Shown: positions 42,038 through 55,925 of the stretch, piece after piece
How positions within the stretch are numbered: the stretch's first letter is position 1
How the letters are laid out: each line of letters starts with the position of its first letter
Source of the DNA: Spongiactinospora rosea
GTDB lineage: Bacteria > Actinomycetota > Actinomycetes > Streptosporangiales > Streptosporangiaceae
Length of the DNA: 64,000 nucleotides
Direction of reading: 5' to 3'
NCBI RefSeq assembly: GCF_003315795.1
Contig: NZ_QMEY01000009.1
Coordinates: 214,600 to 278,599, forward strand
The notes under the pieces: model-generated
Told to the model about the DNA's origin: nothing
Seen by the model: the letters and a program-made list of their open reading frames with translations, nothing else
Database searches by the model: none
Made by a program: the position numbers and the translations under genes

Positions 42038-43057
42038 TTATTCGGCCTCGCTGAAGGTGACCTCCACGCCGCCCACGACGTCGGAGGCGAGGTTGTAGAT
42101 GACCGCGCCGAGAGTGGCCAGGGCGGTGATCAGGACGACGTTGATCGCGCCGACCAGGGCGGTGAAGCCGAGGATGCGGACCGGGTCGAACCATGCGGAG
42201 GCGTCGATGGCGTTGGTGGCCTTGCCGTCCGGGTTGGTGAGCTGGTTGACGGTGCCGACGATGGAGTCGAAGACGCCGACCGCACTAAGCACGCCGTACA
42301 GGACGGCGACCGCGACGAACAGGATGACGAAGCAGACCAGGGACACCACGAAGCTGAACTTCATGGCGGACCAGGGCTCGACACGGCGCAGGACCAAGTG
42401 GGCCTTGCGCGGAGTGCGGGCGTTGCCGGATTGCTTGCCGCCCTTCCTGCTCGAGGTGGTGGTCAGGAGCGGTTCGCTCAGGCTGCCGCGCGTGTCGTGG
42501 GAGCCGTCCTGAGAAGTGGTGGGCGCCGAAGCGGCAAGCCCGGCCGGACGGCCGCCGCCCGGCGCGGAGCCGGGCGACGGGGGCTTGACGGGCGAGCCCG
42601 GGCCTCCCCGGCCGCCGGGGCCGCCTGGGCCCACGGGGGAGCCCATGGGGCCGTTGGGGCTCTTGGAGCCCGGCGCGCCGCCAGTGCCCCCGGGGCCCCC
42701 AGGGCCGCCCGGACCCCCATGACCACCAGGACCGCCGGGCCCCCCGGGTCCACCAGGTCCGCCGGGGCCTCCCGGCCCCTTGGCGCCCGGGCCGGGGCCC
42801 TTGCCGGCGTTGGGCCCGCCGACCGGCCCTTTGGAACCGGGGGATGGGGAGTCCACCACCTCGATAATGGCGTTGTCGGTGGTCTTGTCCATTTTCTCCG
42901 TCACCTGGTTGCGCGGTCCTGAAGCAGCGGCCGGGGGCCTCCGCTGCGGATTTCCGCCAGAGTTTCCGCCAGTGCCCGAAGAACCCGCAGGCTGGCCAGG
43001 GCCTCCCGGCCCCTGCGCCGGCCCCGCGCCCCCGCCGGGTTTCGCCTGGGCGTTCAT
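42038..43057 (-). CDS. DUF3566 membrane protein with collagen-like N-terminus
   Basis: 339 residues, 3 bases after gyrA. Residues 1-230 are low-complexity, with a run of Gly-Pro-Gly-Gly repeats around residues 93-120, and probably disordered. The C-terminal part is the DUF3566 domain: RRVEPWSAMKFSFVVSLVCF, membrane helix, FDSIVGTVNQL, and a second membrane helix (LVGAINVVLITALATLGAVIYNL). It is the equivalent of the protein after gyrA in mycobacteria (Rv0007). Function unknown; a link to cell-wall or division processes is often assumed. GC-rich repeats make this gene prone to length variation. Confidence 0.92.
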   Translation of the reverse strand: MNAQAKPGGGAGPAQGPGGPGQPAGSSGTGGNSGGNPQRRPPAAASGPRNQVTEKMDKTTDNAIIEVVDSPSPGSKGPVGGPNAGKGPGPGAKGPGGPGGPGGPGGPGGPGGHGGPGGPGGPGGTGGAPGSKSPNGPMGSPVGPGGPGGRGGPGSPVKPPSPGSAPGGGRPAGLAASAPTTSQDGSHDTRGSLSEPLLTTTSSRKGGKQSGNARTPRKAHLVLRRVEPWSAMKFSFVVSLVCFVILFVAVAVLYGVLSAVGVFDSIVGTVNQLTNPDGKATNAIDASAWFDPVRILGFTALVGAINVVLITALATLGAVIYNLASDVVGGVEVTFSEAE

Positions 43058-43060
43058 GGG

Positions 43061-45568
<2,508 letters not shown>

Positions 45569-45604
45569 GGGATCAGGATTCCTTTTCTCACAACGTAAGT
45601 CGGC

Positions 45605-47548
<1,944 letters not shown>

Positions 47549-47960
47549 GTGCAAATCCTCCTGCCGCGGACACGCGGCGCGGGAGGCACCGTGAATGCGT
47601 GCTCCCTGCCGTGCCCGTCACCGATGTGAGTGCCCCGATGCGTTCACCCAGGGGAAGCGGCCGTGCATGCCGGGGTGACGCGCAAGCGGACGTGTCCGGA
47701 ATCATTTTTCATTCTACCGGGCGCGAGCCCATGATGTGGCATTGACGGCGGCTGTGATGGCCCTGTCGGGCGTTCACCCCTCTCTCAAGCATCCCCCTAC
47801 TGGAAAGGGGCTCGTCGCCGTAGAGAGCGCGCTGGCCCATCCAGCCGGGATTGTGGGGGTCCGCGCGTGAGTGTTCGCGATCAGGTCGTGATGAGGCCGC
47901 GACGGGGGTACGGCGGGCGCGCGGACGACACGGCGCGGCCCTGCTCCGGCTCGGCCCGGC
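47549..47960. promoter_or_regulatory. gyrB upstream region
   Basis: About 410 bases without a gene. A short AT-rich patch (47700-47720) gives a possible minus-strand -10 element TAGAAT, about 160 bases before gyrB; no good -35 is visible. In actinobacteria gyrB promoters respond to supercoiling, which would fit, but the sequence does not prove it. Confidence 0.35.
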
Positions 47961-48497
47961 TCAGCCGTACGTGTCGCGCGGGCCGCGGCTGCCGGTGGCC
48001 CGCAGGCCGCCCCTCGGGCGTGGCCCGCGCTGCGGCCCCTGGACCTTCACCCGGCGGACGGTGCCCTCGCCCAGCTCCTCGTTCAGCCGTTTGACCAGCG
48101 TCGTCGCCAGCAGCCGCACCTGCGTGGCCCAGGCCGTCGAGTCGGCCGACACCACGACCTCGCCGTCCGTGAAGCTCTCCGGCTTGGTGTGCGCCGCCAG
48201 ATCCGCGCCCACGATGTCGCGCCAGCGCCCGAAGACCCCGCCGACCGCGACCTCCTGCTCCCACCCCCGGTAGGCCAGCAGGTCGCGGATCGCCGCGCCG
48301 AAGAGCTGCGGGTCGCTCGCGTCCCTGCGCGCGCCCGCGCGTTTGCGCCGGGGCTCGCGGCGCGGGAGCCTGCCGCGCCGCTCGGCGTCGGCCTTGGCCT
48401 GGGCGAGCTTCTCCCTGGCCATCGCCGCGCCGCGGGCGGCGATCCGCTTGGGGTCGATCGGGTCAGGGGACGTGAACTCAGCCGCCACGCGACACAC
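47961..48497 (-). CDS. dciA: DUF721/DciA-like helicase-loading protein
   Basis: 178 residues from GTG 48497 (GGAGG 3 nt upstream); GTG 48488 is an alternative. It overlaps the recF end. A basic N-terminal region (RGRLPRREPRRKRAGARRD) precedes the DUF721 domain: DLLAYRGWEQEVAVGGVFGRW, IVGADLAAHTKPESFTDGEVVV, STAWATQVRLLATTLVKRL. DUF721 proteins beside recF are now known as DciA, which helps load the replicative helicase in bacteria without DnaC (shown in mycobacteria). Position and motifs match. Confidence 0.9.
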   Translation of the reverse strand: MCRVAAEFTSPDPIDPKRIAARGAAMAREKLAQAKADAERRGRLPRREPRRKRAGARRDASDPQLFGAAIRDLLAYRGWEQEVAVGGVFGRWRDIVGADLAAHTKPESFTDGEVVVSADSTAWATQVRLLATTLVKRLNEELGEGTVRRVKVQGPQRGPRPRGGLRATGSRGPRDTYG

Positions 48498-49689
48498 TTC
48501 CCTCCGCGACGTGGAACCGGAAGCCGGACAGTTCGGCCGGTACGTCTTCGGGCACGGCCGCGGTGACCAGTACCTGCTCCGCGTCGCGCACGGTCTCGGC
48601 GAGGCGCCGCCGGCGCTGCGCGTCGAGTTCGGCGAAGACGTCGTCGAGGATCAGCACCGGGTCGGAGCCGTCGGCCCGCAGCAGCTCGTAGGCGGCCAGC
48701 CGGAGGGCGAGCGCGTACGACCACGACTCGCCATGGCTGGCGTATCCACGGGCGGGCAGCTCGCCCAGGCCCAGCAGCAGGTCATCGCGGTGCGGGCCGA
48801 CGAGGGTGACGCCGCGTTCCACCTCCGCGTCGCGGACCTCAAGCAGCCGGGCGCGCAGCCGTTCGGCCAGTACGGCGCGGTCGCTCGTCCCCAGGTCCTC
48901 CTCGCCTGTGGACAAGTGCGTGCCGCGGTAGGAGATCGCGACGGCCGCCGAGCCGGGGGCCAGCGCGGCGTATGCCTGGGCCACCAGGGGTCGCAGCGCC
49001 TCCACCAGGTCCAGCCGGGCTCCCAGCAGCTCGGCCCCGTGACGGGCCAGGTGGGCGTCCCACACGTCGAGCGTGCTCAGTACGTCGCCTGCGCCCATCG
49101 CGGCGAAGCCGGCCTCGTCGTCGGACCGGCGTACCGCGGTGTGGCCGATACGGCTCCCGCGCCTGCCGCCCTGACGGGTGGCCATCGCGGTGCGCAGCAG
49201 CGCGCCGCGCTGCTTGAGCACCCGGTCGTAGTCGGCGCGCACGCCCGCGAACCTGGGGGCGCGCGCCACGAGCAGGTCGTCGAGGAAGCGCCGCCGTTCC
49301 GACGGGTCGCCCTTGACCAGGGCCAGGTCCTCAGGGGCGAACAGGACGGTCCGCAGCAGGCCCAGGGCGTCGCGGGCGCGGGAGAGGGCGGCGCGGTTGA
49401 GGCGGGCGCGGTTGGCCCGCCCGGGGTTGATCTCCAGCTCGACCAGGGCCCTGCGGTCGTCCTTGACGACGGAGGCCCGCACGATGGCCCGGCCCGCGCC
49501 GTGGCGCACGAGCGGCGCGTCGGCGGCCACTCGGTGGCTGGACTGCGTCGCGACGTAGCCGATCGCCTCGACCAGGTTGGTCTTGCCCTGCCCGTTGGGG
49601 CCCACGAACGCGGTCACGCCCGGCTGGAGCTCCAGCTCGACGGACGGGTAGGACCGGAAGTCGGTCAGCGACAGGTGGGCGACATGCAC
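48478..49689 (-). CDS. recF: DNA replication and repair protein RecF
   Basis: 403 residues, usual length. Starts MHVAHLSLTDFRSYPSVELE. Walker A GPNGQGKTNLVEAIG, signature-like region, and Walker B/D-loop PVLILDDVFAELDAQRR. SMC-like ATPase that helps load RecA at single-strand gaps. It lies between gnd and DUF721 and overlaps the latter. Confidence 0.96.
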   Translation of the reverse strand: MHVAHLSLTDFRSYPSVELELQPGVTAFVGPNGQGKTNLVEAIGYVATQSSHRVAADAPLVRHGAGRAIVRASVVKDDRRALVELEINPGRANRARLNRAALSRARDALGLLRTVLFAPEDLALVKGDPSERRRFLDDLLVARAPRFAGVRADYDRVLKQRGALLRTAMATRQGGRRGSRIGHTAVRRSDDEAGFAAMGAGDVLSTLDVWDAHLARHGAELLGARLDLVEALRPLVAQAYAALAPGSAAVAISYRGTHLSTGEEDLGTSDRAVLAERLRARLLEVRDAEVERGVTLVGPHRDDLLLGLGELPARGYASHGESWSYALALRLAAYELLRADGSDPVLILDDVFAELDAQRRRRLAETVRDAEQVLVTAAVPEDVPAELSGFRFHVAEGSVSRGG

Positions 49690-49786
49690 TCAGGAAGGCT
49701 ACTGGGCCACAGGGCTCACCGTCGTCACACCCGTGTCGTCCGGTATGTCGGAATGTGCCGCCTGATCTTCCCGGACCCCGCCCGGC

Positions 49787-50716
49787 TCAGGCGGGCGGCG
49801 CGACGTCGGCGCCGGGGGAGTCGGCCCCCAGGCCCTCAGAGCCCTCAGCCGAGGAGACGGCGTGCCCGCCGAACTGGCTGCGCAGCGCCGCGATGACCTT
49901 CATGGCGGGGGAGTCGGACTGGCGGGACCTGAACCGCGCGTAGAGCGCCGCGGTGATCACCGGGAGCGGTACGGCGTGCTCGACCGCGGCCTGGACCGTC
50001 CAGCGGCCCTCCCCGGAGTCCTGAGCGTAGCCACGGAGCTCGGAGAGGTCGGGGTCCTCGTCCAGCGCCCGGACCATCAGGTCGAGCAGCCAGGAGCGGA
50101 TCACGGTGCCCTGCCGCCAGCTCTTGAACGTGCCTTCGACGTCATCGACGACGTCGGCGGCCTCCAGCAGCTCCCAGCCCTCGGCGAAGGCCTGCATCAT
50201 GCCGTACTCGATGCCGTTGTGGACCATCTTCGCGAAGTGCCCGGCACCGATCTTGCCCGCGTGGACGAACCCGCCCTCGGCCGGCTTGAGGGTGTCGAAG
50301 ACGGGGGAGAGCGCGCGGATGTGCGCCTCGTCGCCGCCGGTCATCAGCGCGTAGCCGTTGTCCAGACCCCACACGCCGCCGCTCACGCCGACGTCGACGA
50401 AGCCGATGCCCTTCGCGGCCAGCTCGTCGCCGTGCCTGCGGTCGTCCACGTAGTGCGAGTTGCCGCCGTCGATCACGATGTCGCCGGGGGCCAGCAGGCC
50501 CGCCAGCGCCTCCACGGTGGCCCGGGTCGGCTCACCCGCCGGGACCATGACCCAGACCGCCCGCGGCGGCCTCAGCCGCTCCACGAGCTCCTTGAGGTCC
50601 TCCACGTCGCTGATCGCGGGATCGCGGTCATAGCCGACGACCTCGTGGCCGCCGCGGCGCAGCCGTTCGGCCATGTTGCCGCCCATACGGCCGAGGCCGA
50701 CCATGCCGATCTGCAT
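49787..50716 (-). CDS. gnd: 6-phosphogluconate dehydrogenase (decarboxylating), short type
   Basis: 309 residues, typical of the short (YqeC-type) enzymes. N-terminal dinucleotide fold MQIGMVGLGRMGGNMAERL, VIDGGNSHYVDD, GVSGGVWGLDNGYALM, and catalytic-region HAGKIGAGHFAKMVHNGIEYG. Converts 6-phosphogluconate to ribulose-5-phosphate with NAD(P)H production in the pentose phosphate pathway. Its place between dnaN and recF is characteristic of streptomycetes and relatives. A Gly/Pro-rich tail of about 20 residues is extra. Confidence 0.96.
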   Translation of the reverse strand: MQIGMVGLGRMGGNMAERLRRGGHEVVGYDRDPAISDVEDLKELVERLRPPRAVWVMVPAGEPTRATVEALAGLLAPGDIVIDGGNSHYVDDRRHGDELAAKGIGFVDVGVSGGVWGLDNGYALMTGGDEAHIRALSPVFDTLKPAEGGFVHAGKIGAGHFAKMVHNGIEYGMMQAFAEGWELLEAADVVDDVEGTFKSWRQGTVIRSWLLDLMVRALDEDPDLSELRGYAQDSGEGRWTVQAAVEHAVPLPVITAALYARFRSRQSDSPAMKVIAALRSQFGGHAVSSAEGSEGLGADSPGADVAPPA

Positions 50717-50931
50717 ACGAGCACCCCCCTGAAGGGTTTACGTCAGATTCGCGTCGGTATCGCGGCTGATCCCCTGACTCTGAATCCGCCGGAATCCACG
50801 CCCCGCATACCCGCGAGCGCCGCGCCGAATCGAATCCGGCACGGCTGTGGACAAGCCTAGCGTCCGCCGGATGACGCTTCGCGCCGGGCGTACCTGGGCC
50901 TGCCGGGGGTCGGGGGGTTCGGGGCGTGGGG

Positions 50932-52068
50932 TCAGCCGGACAGGCGGATGGGCATGATCAGGTAGCGGTAGTCGGGCGCGCTCTCGTCGCCCTCGGGCTT
51001 GCCGCCGGTGAGGATGGCCGGCTTGGTGGACGTGGTGAACGAGAGCCTGGCCACGTCGGAGTCGATCGCGCCGAGCCCTTCCAGCAGGAACTGGTGGTTG
51101 AAGGCGATGTTGATCTCGTCGCCGTGCAGCTCGGCGGGCAGGGCCTCGACGGCCTGGGCCTCATCGCCGCTGCCCGCCTCCAGGACGACCTCGCCGCCGC
51201 GGAACGCCAGGCGTACCGGGGTGTTGCGCTCGGCGACCAGCGCCACGCGCTTGACCGCCTCGACGAACGGGCCGGTGGCGAGGTCCGCGTGCGCGGAGAA
51301 CTCCGTCGGCAGCAGCGAACGGTACTTGGGGAACTCCGGGTCGAGCAGCCGGGTCGTGGTACGCCGTCCCCCGCTGGAAAAGCCGATCATGCCTTCGCCG
51401 GTGCCGCCCGCGGAGCTGAGCGCGATCTCCACCTCGGCGCCGGTCGTGAGCGACTTGGCGGTGTCGGCGAGGGTCTTGCCGGGGATCATCGCGACCGCGC
51501 TGAACTCGGGCTGGTCGGGCTGCCACTTCAGCTCGCGTACGGCCAGGCGGTACCGGTCGGTGGCGGCCAGCGTGACCGTGTCGCCGTCGATCTCCATCCG
51601 GACACCGGTGAGCATCGGCAGGGTGTCGTCCCGGCCCGCGGCCACGGCCACCTGGCCCACCGCGGACGCGAACACGTCACTGCCCACGCGCCCGGCGGCG
51701 GGCGGCATGGCGGGCAGCGACGGGTAGTCCTCCACAGGCATGGTCAGCAGGGTGAACCTGGCGCTGCCGCAGGTGACGACCGCCTTGGCCCCATCGACGA
51801 CGAAATCCACAGGCTGTGCGGGCAGCGCCCGGGTGATCTCGGCGAGCAGGCGGCCGGAGACCAGTACCAGGCCGGGCTCGCCGGTCTGCAGGTCGAGGGT
51901 CACCTCCGCGGACACCTCGTAGTCGAAGCCGGAGAGCTTCAGCTGCTGGTCTTCGGTGACCTCAAGGCGCATGCCGGCGAGGACCGGCACAGATGGGCGT
52001 GCCGGAAGGCTGCGTGCCGTCCATGCGACCGCCTCGGCGAGTACGTCTCGGTCGACCCTGAACATCAC
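50932..52068 (-). CDS. dnaN: DNA polymerase III beta subunit (sliding clamp)
   Basis: 378 residues from GTG 52068 (VMFRVDRDVLAEAVAW), with AGGAGG 10 nt upstream; the next codon ATG 52065 is the alternative. The three-domain clamp pattern is present (LPARPSVPVLAGM, FTLLTMPVEDYPSLP, SVLPMLTGV-like TLPMLTGVRMEI, ATDRYRLAVREL, and C-terminal YRYLIMPIRLSG). The ring-shaped dimer tethers polymerase III to DNA. It follows oriC and dnaA as usual. Confidence 0.97.
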   Translation of the reverse strand: MMFRVDRDVLAEAVAWTARSLPARPSVPVLAGMRLEVTEDQQLKLSGFDYEVSAEVTLDLQTGEPGLVLVSGRLLAEITRALPAQPVDFVVDGAKAVVTCGSARFTLLTMPVEDYPSLPAMPPAAGRVGSDVFASAVGQVAVAAGRDDTLPMLTGVRMEIDGDTVTLAATDRYRLAVRELKWQPDQPEFSAVAMIPGKTLADTAKSLTTGAEVEIALSSAGGTGEGMIGFSSGGRRTTTRLLDPEFPKYRSLLPTEFSAHADLATGPFVEAVKRVALVAERNTPVRLAFRGGEVVLEAGSGDEAQAVEALPAELHGDEINIAFNHQFLLEGLGAIDSDVARLSFTTSTKPAILTGGKPEGDESAPDYRYLIMPIRLSG

Positions 52069-52279
52069 GGTGGATCCGCCTCCTGTGGGTATCGGCTCTC
52101 GTTGGTGTCGTGAGTCTCGTTGATCTCGATGCTTGATCTCGGTGCTTGATCTAGACGCGAGCGCGGCGTCTGGTCTCGCCGCGGGGTGTGGGTCCAAGTG
52201 TCGCCTGACCCGCACCGGGGTCGGGCCGGAACCCTTCTATGGGTTTTGAGTTTCTTGGAGGGAGAGATAGCTGGTCATC

Positions 52280-52710
52280 TTCTTAGGGGCTGTGGATACT
52301 GTGGGCAAGTACGGTTTCCGCAGCTCGGCTCGCGTGTCGTCATCCACCGCTCCTGTGGGTGAAGCCTGTTGGAAACTCGTTCGGTTGGGGATGACGGGCC
52401 ACTGTGCACAGGCCATCCCCAGGCGACGGGGTCTCTGTCCACGGGCTATCCACAAGGTTTCCACGGGTTTTCCACCGGGTAGGTGTCCGGTTTGCGCTCT
52501 CGTTGCCAACGCGTTCACAGGCCATCCCCAGGTTGTCCACGAGTGGTCCACAACCTTTCCCCAGGATGTCCCCAGAGTTATCCCCAGGGCGGGAAGAGGG
52601 AGTCCGGCCGCCGATCGTGCCGGACCGATGCCCAAACCCCCTGTCCCACCGGCCAAGTAGGGCATTCGCGACTGATCCACAGCGTTATCCACAGGCTGTG
52701 TACGATGGGC
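52280..52710. other. oriC: Chromosomal replication origin (oriC) with DnaA boxes
   Basis: The dnaA-dnaN gap is packed with DnaA-box-like nonamers (consensus TTRTCCACA): TTATCCACA 52685-52693 (perfect), TGATCCACA 52673-52681, TTATCCCCA 52578-52586, TGGTCCACA 52544-52552, TTGTCCACG 52533-52541, CTATCCACA 52446-52454, TTTTCCACC 52468-52476 and, reversed, TGTGGATAC 52291-52299, plus several weaker CCATCCCCA/CACAGG copies. This density in the canonical place identifies oriC. Most boxes have one mismatch, as in the large actinobacterial origins with many weak boxes. Confidence 0.93.
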
Positions 52711-52744
52711 GCCGGTACTGGGGATCGTGTGGTACAAGCGGCGG

Positions 52745-54670
52745 TCAGGCATCGCGGGACTGCTGTTTGATCCGGCCGGTCAGTTCGTTGACCTGGTTGT
52801 AGATCGACCGGCGTTCGGCCATCAGGGAGCGGATCTTCCGGTCGGCGTGCATGACGGTCGTGTGGTCGCGTCCGCCGAACTGCTGGCCGATCTTGGGCAG
52901 CGACATGTCGGTGAGTTCGCGGCACAGGTACATCGCGATCTGCCGGGCCGTCACCAGCACGCGCGAGCGCGACCCGCCGCACAGGTCGTCGATCGAGATC
53001 CCGAAGTACGCGGCGGTCTGCGCCATGATCGTGGCCACCGTGATCTCCGGGCTGGAGTCCTCGGTGATCAGGTCCTTCAGCACGACCTCGGCGAGCTGCA
53101 GGTCCACCGACTGCCGGTTCAGGCTGGCGAACGCGGTGACCCGGATCAGCGCGCCCTCCAGCTCCCGGATGTTCGTGGATATCCGGGACGCGATGTACTC
53201 CAACACGTCGCCGGGCGCGGCCAGGCCCTCCTGGATGGCCTTCTTACGCAGGATCGCGATGCGCGTCTCCAGCTCGGGTGGCTGGACGTCGGTGATCAGG
53301 CCCCACTCGAAGCGGTTGCGCAGCCGGTCCTCCAGCGTGACGAGCTGCTTGGGCGCGCGGTCGCTGGAGATGACGATCTGTTTGTTGGCGTTGTGGAGGG
53401 TGTTGAAGGTGTGGAAGAACTCCTCCTGCGTCTGTTCCTTGCCCTCCAGGAACTGGATGTCGTCCACGAGCAGGATGTCCACGGCCCGGTAGCGGCTGCG
53501 GAAGCCGTCGGCCTTGTGGTCGCGGATGGAGTTGATGAAGTCGTTGGTGAACTCCTCCGAGCTCACGTAACGCACCCGGGCTCCGTCGTACAGGCTCTGC
53601 GCGTAGTGGCCGATCGCGTGCAGCAGGTGGGTTTTCCCCAGGCCGGAGTCGCCGTAGATGAACAGCGGGTTGTACGCCTTGGCCGGCGCCTCGGCGACCG
53701 CGACGGCCGCGGCGTGCGCGAACCGGTTGCTGGAGCCGATGACGAACGTCTCGAACGTGTACTTCGGGTTCAACCTGGCAGGTTCGCCGCTGCGCGTGCC
53801 GCGGCTCTCCCAGCGGTGCTGTGGCGGTGAAGCCTGTGGACGGCCGCCCTGTGGATGGTTCTGCGGCCGGTCCTGCTCGGGCGGAGGCTGCTGGTCGGCG
53901 GTGTACGGGAGCTGGTCGCTCGCGTAGGAACGCTGCTCTCCTGTGTACGGCAGTGCCTGCTCGCCGAAGGACGCGGGCAGGTCGAACCGGCCCTGGCCGT
54001 CGAAGGAGGGGCCGGGTTCGCCGTATCTCTGCTGGTCACGCTGTTGATCGTGGGTCTCGCCGTACGGCTGGCCGGTGCCGCGGGGCGGTTCGGCCCGCGG
54101 CGGTTCGCCCTGGGCGGCCGGGCGGTACGGCTGGGCGGGCTCGTCCCGGTAGGCGGGCTCGTCCCGGTCCCGGTAAGGAGCCGGGGGCTGTGGACGGCCG
54201 GGCTGATCCTGTGGCCGGTGCTGTGGAAAATCTGTGGACAACTGTGGATGAGCGGGGGCGCCCGCGTAGCGGGACTGACCTTCCAGACCCTGCCTGTGCT
54301 GGGGATCCGCAGGTTGTCCATAGCCGTGCGACGATCCACCGGCCTGGGGATAACTCTGCTGCCGCCCCTGCGGATAGTCGCCGGAACGCGGCCCTTCGTC
54401 CTCAGAGTCGGCCGCCGACGGGTCCACCGTGACCGCGACCCGCATCGGCCGGCCGAACTCCTGGGAGAGCGCGTGCGCGATCAGCGGGCGCAGCTTGCTC
54501 TCCAGCACGTCCTTGCCGAACTCGTTCGGGGTGGCGAGCAGCAGGGTGTCGTTGACCAGGCCGAGGGGGCGGGTGATGGAGAGCCAGGCGCGGTAGTGGA
54601 CGGGCACGTCGCCGTCGAGAATGCTGCCCAGCGCACGGCGCCACACCGTGTCGAGATCGACACCGTCCAT
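52745..54670 (-). CDS. dnaA: Chromosomal replication initiator DnaA
   Basis: 641 residues from ATG 54670 (MDGVDLDTVWRRALGSIL), GGGGAG upstream. Domain I to about residue 90; domain II is an unusually long Pro/Gln/Tyr-rich linker (about 95-305); AAA+ domain III with Walker A YGDSGLGKTHLLHAIG near 336 and Walker B ILLVDDIQFLEGKE; domain IV with the DnaA-box recognition helix GGRDHTTVMHADRKI near 605. It binds DnaA boxes in oriC just downstream and melts DNA to start replication. Boxes within and upstream of the gene suggest autoregulation. Confidence 0.97.
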   Translation of the reverse strand: MDGVDLDTVWRRALGSILDGDVPVHYRAWLSITRPLGLVNDTLLLATPNEFGKDVLESKLRPLIAHALSQEFGRPMRVAVTVDPSAADSEDEGPRSGDYPQGRQQSYPQAGGSSHGYGQPADPQHRQGLEGQSRYAGAPAHPQLSTDFPQHRPQDQPGRPQPPAPYRDRDEPAYRDEPAQPYRPAAQGEPPRAEPPRGTGQPYGETHDQQRDQQRYGEPGPSFDGQGRFDLPASFGEQALPYTGEQRSYASDQLPYTADQQPPPEQDRPQNHPQGGRPQASPPQHRWESRGTRSGEPARLNPKYTFETFVIGSSNRFAHAAAVAVAEAPAKAYNPLFIYGDSGLGKTHLLHAIGHYAQSLYDGARVRYVSSEEFTNDFINSIRDHKADGFRSRYRAVDILLVDDIQFLEGKEQTQEEFFHTFNTLHNANKQIVISSDRAPKQLVTLEDRLRNRFEWGLITDVQPPELETRIAILRKKAIQEGLAAPGDVLEYIASRISTNIRELEGALIRVTAFASLNRQSVDLQLAEVVLKDLITEDSSPEITVATIMAQTAAYFGISIDDLCGGSRSRVLVTARQIAMYLCRELTDMSLPKIGQQFGGRDHTTVMHADRKIRSLMAERRSIYNQVNELTGRIKQQSRDA

Positions 54671-55282
54671 GGTCTCGGCTCCCCTCCCTTCCAGCCACGG
54701 GCCCCCGCTTTCGGTTCGTCCACACCGCTGTGTTATCCACAACGGTGCCGGACGTCTCGGTGCGGGCGACCCGGCGCGTTCCTCTGTGTCCACAGCCTGC
54801 CGGTGGTGGGTCCTCCACCGGAGATCCACAGGGAATCCACAATGTATGCACAGCCCGCTGGCCGCCTTCGAGTGGCCGCCGGGCGGCGTTCTTGCAGCGT
54901 CCGGGCAGCACGGAAGGGAGATCCTGAGGACCGGCAGTAGCCGTGTGCACATCTGTGTTCAAGACGTTGTCCACAGCCTAGTGGCAGGAGAGACGGGGCT
55001 GGGTGCACATGCTGTGGATGGCGTGGCACCGGTGGAAAACGTGCCTGTGGATTAGTGGATAACCACTGGCCACGGCATTCCGGCCGGCGGTCCTGGGGTC
55101 CGATCGGCCGCGGAGCCGGGGCTTCGGTTTGACCTGGAGCGTGCCGTGCCCGTAACGTACGACGGTCGGCCCATGCGCGGCGGTCTTTGTCATGCCCGTA
55201 GCCGTGCCGGCGACCAGACCATGTGTGTGTCAGGCGTCTACGCCCGTCGGCGAGGCGCGTTTCCCAAGCCTGGAGTCCAGTC
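54671..55282. promoter_or_regulatory. dnaA-rpmH divergent region with DnaA boxes
   Basis: About 610 bases between divergent dnaA and rpmH; no gene is supported. DnaA boxes: TTATCCACA 54733-54741 and TTGTCCACA 54967-54975 (both perfect), and reversed AGTGGATAA 55054-55062 and TGTGGATTA near 55046. These fit DnaA autoregulation and a second box cluster flanking dnaA. The rpmH promoter should lie in the right part, near 55100-55250. Confidence 0.7.
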
Positions 55283-55420
55283 GTGAGCAAGCGTACTTAC
55301 CAGCCGAACAACCGCCGTCGCGCGAAGACCCACGGCTTCCGGCTGCGCATGCGCACCCGCGCGGGTCGCGCGATCCTGGCCGCTCGCCGCCGTAAGGGCC
55401 GCGAGCGGCTGGCAGTCTGA
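55283..55420 (+). CDS. rpmH: 50S ribosomal protein L34
   Basis: 45 residues from GTG 55283 (GGAG 8 nt upstream). SKRTYQPNNRRRAKTHGF and RMRTRAGRAILAARR are the invariant L34 sequences. The protein is very basic and packs on 23S rRNA. It is the first gene of the rpmH-rnpA-yidD-yidC-jag unit, transcribed away from dnaA. Confidence 0.98.
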   Translation: MSKRTYQPNNRRRAKTHGFRLRMRTRAGRAILAARRRKGRERLAV

Positions 55421-55532
55421 CGCCGCGGTCTGACGCGCCGCCGGGTCAGGTAAGCGTGTCCTGTCGCCCGCCGGGCGGACTCCCCGGTGGGCGACTGCCG
55501 TACCTGCCCGCGGTCCTGCCGGAGGTCTGATC

Positions 55533-55925
55533 GTGCTGCCTTCCCGATCACGCATGCGCCGCGGCGATGAGTTCGCGGCGGCCGTGCGGCGGGGGAGCCG
55601 CGCGGGTCGCCCCACGCTGGTCGCGCACCTGAAAACGCGGGCTGACGTGGGGACAGATGGCGATAGTCCGCCTTTGGTGGGGTTCGTGGTGAGCCGCGCG
55701 GTAGGGGGAGCGGTCGTCCGGAACAAGGTGAAGCGCCGGTTGCGACACTTGATGCGAGACCGTCTGCACCGGCTTCCGCAAGGTAGCCTGCTGGTGGTAC
55801 GCGCCAATCCACCGGCCGCGTCCGCGCGGATCGAGCACCTCGCCGCCGAACTCGACGCCGCGCTGGATCGTTTACTCAGGCGGCGAGGGCCTGCCCCACA
55901 GGCCCGGACGGATGGACATCGATGA
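55533..55925 (+). CDS. rnpA: Ribonuclease P protein component
   Basis: 130 residues from GTG 55533; GGAGG 8 nt upstream. LPSRSRMRRGDEFAAAVRRG, VGFVVSRAVGGAVVRNKVKRRLRH (containing the RNR motif) and SLLVVRANPPAA are typical. It assists the RNase P RNA in processing tRNA 5' ends. The gene overlaps yidD by 4 bases. Confidence 0.97.
   Translation: MLPSRSRMRRGDEFAAAVRRGSRAGRPTLVAHLKTRADVGTDGDSPPLVGFVVSRAVGGAVVRNKVKRRLRHLMRDRLHRLPQGSLLVVRANPPAASARIEHLAAELDAALDRLLRRRGPAPQARTDGHR

Noticed and set aside
42520..42790. Regular short DNA repeats resembling a CRISPR or tandem array
   Set aside because: They are codons for Gly-Pro-Gly-Gly repeats in frame in the DUF3566 protein; no CRISPR array with spacers was seen anywhere in the window.
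48343..49896. 517-codon open frame on the plus strand
   Set aside because: Antisense to recF and its neighbours; no ribosome binding site or family.
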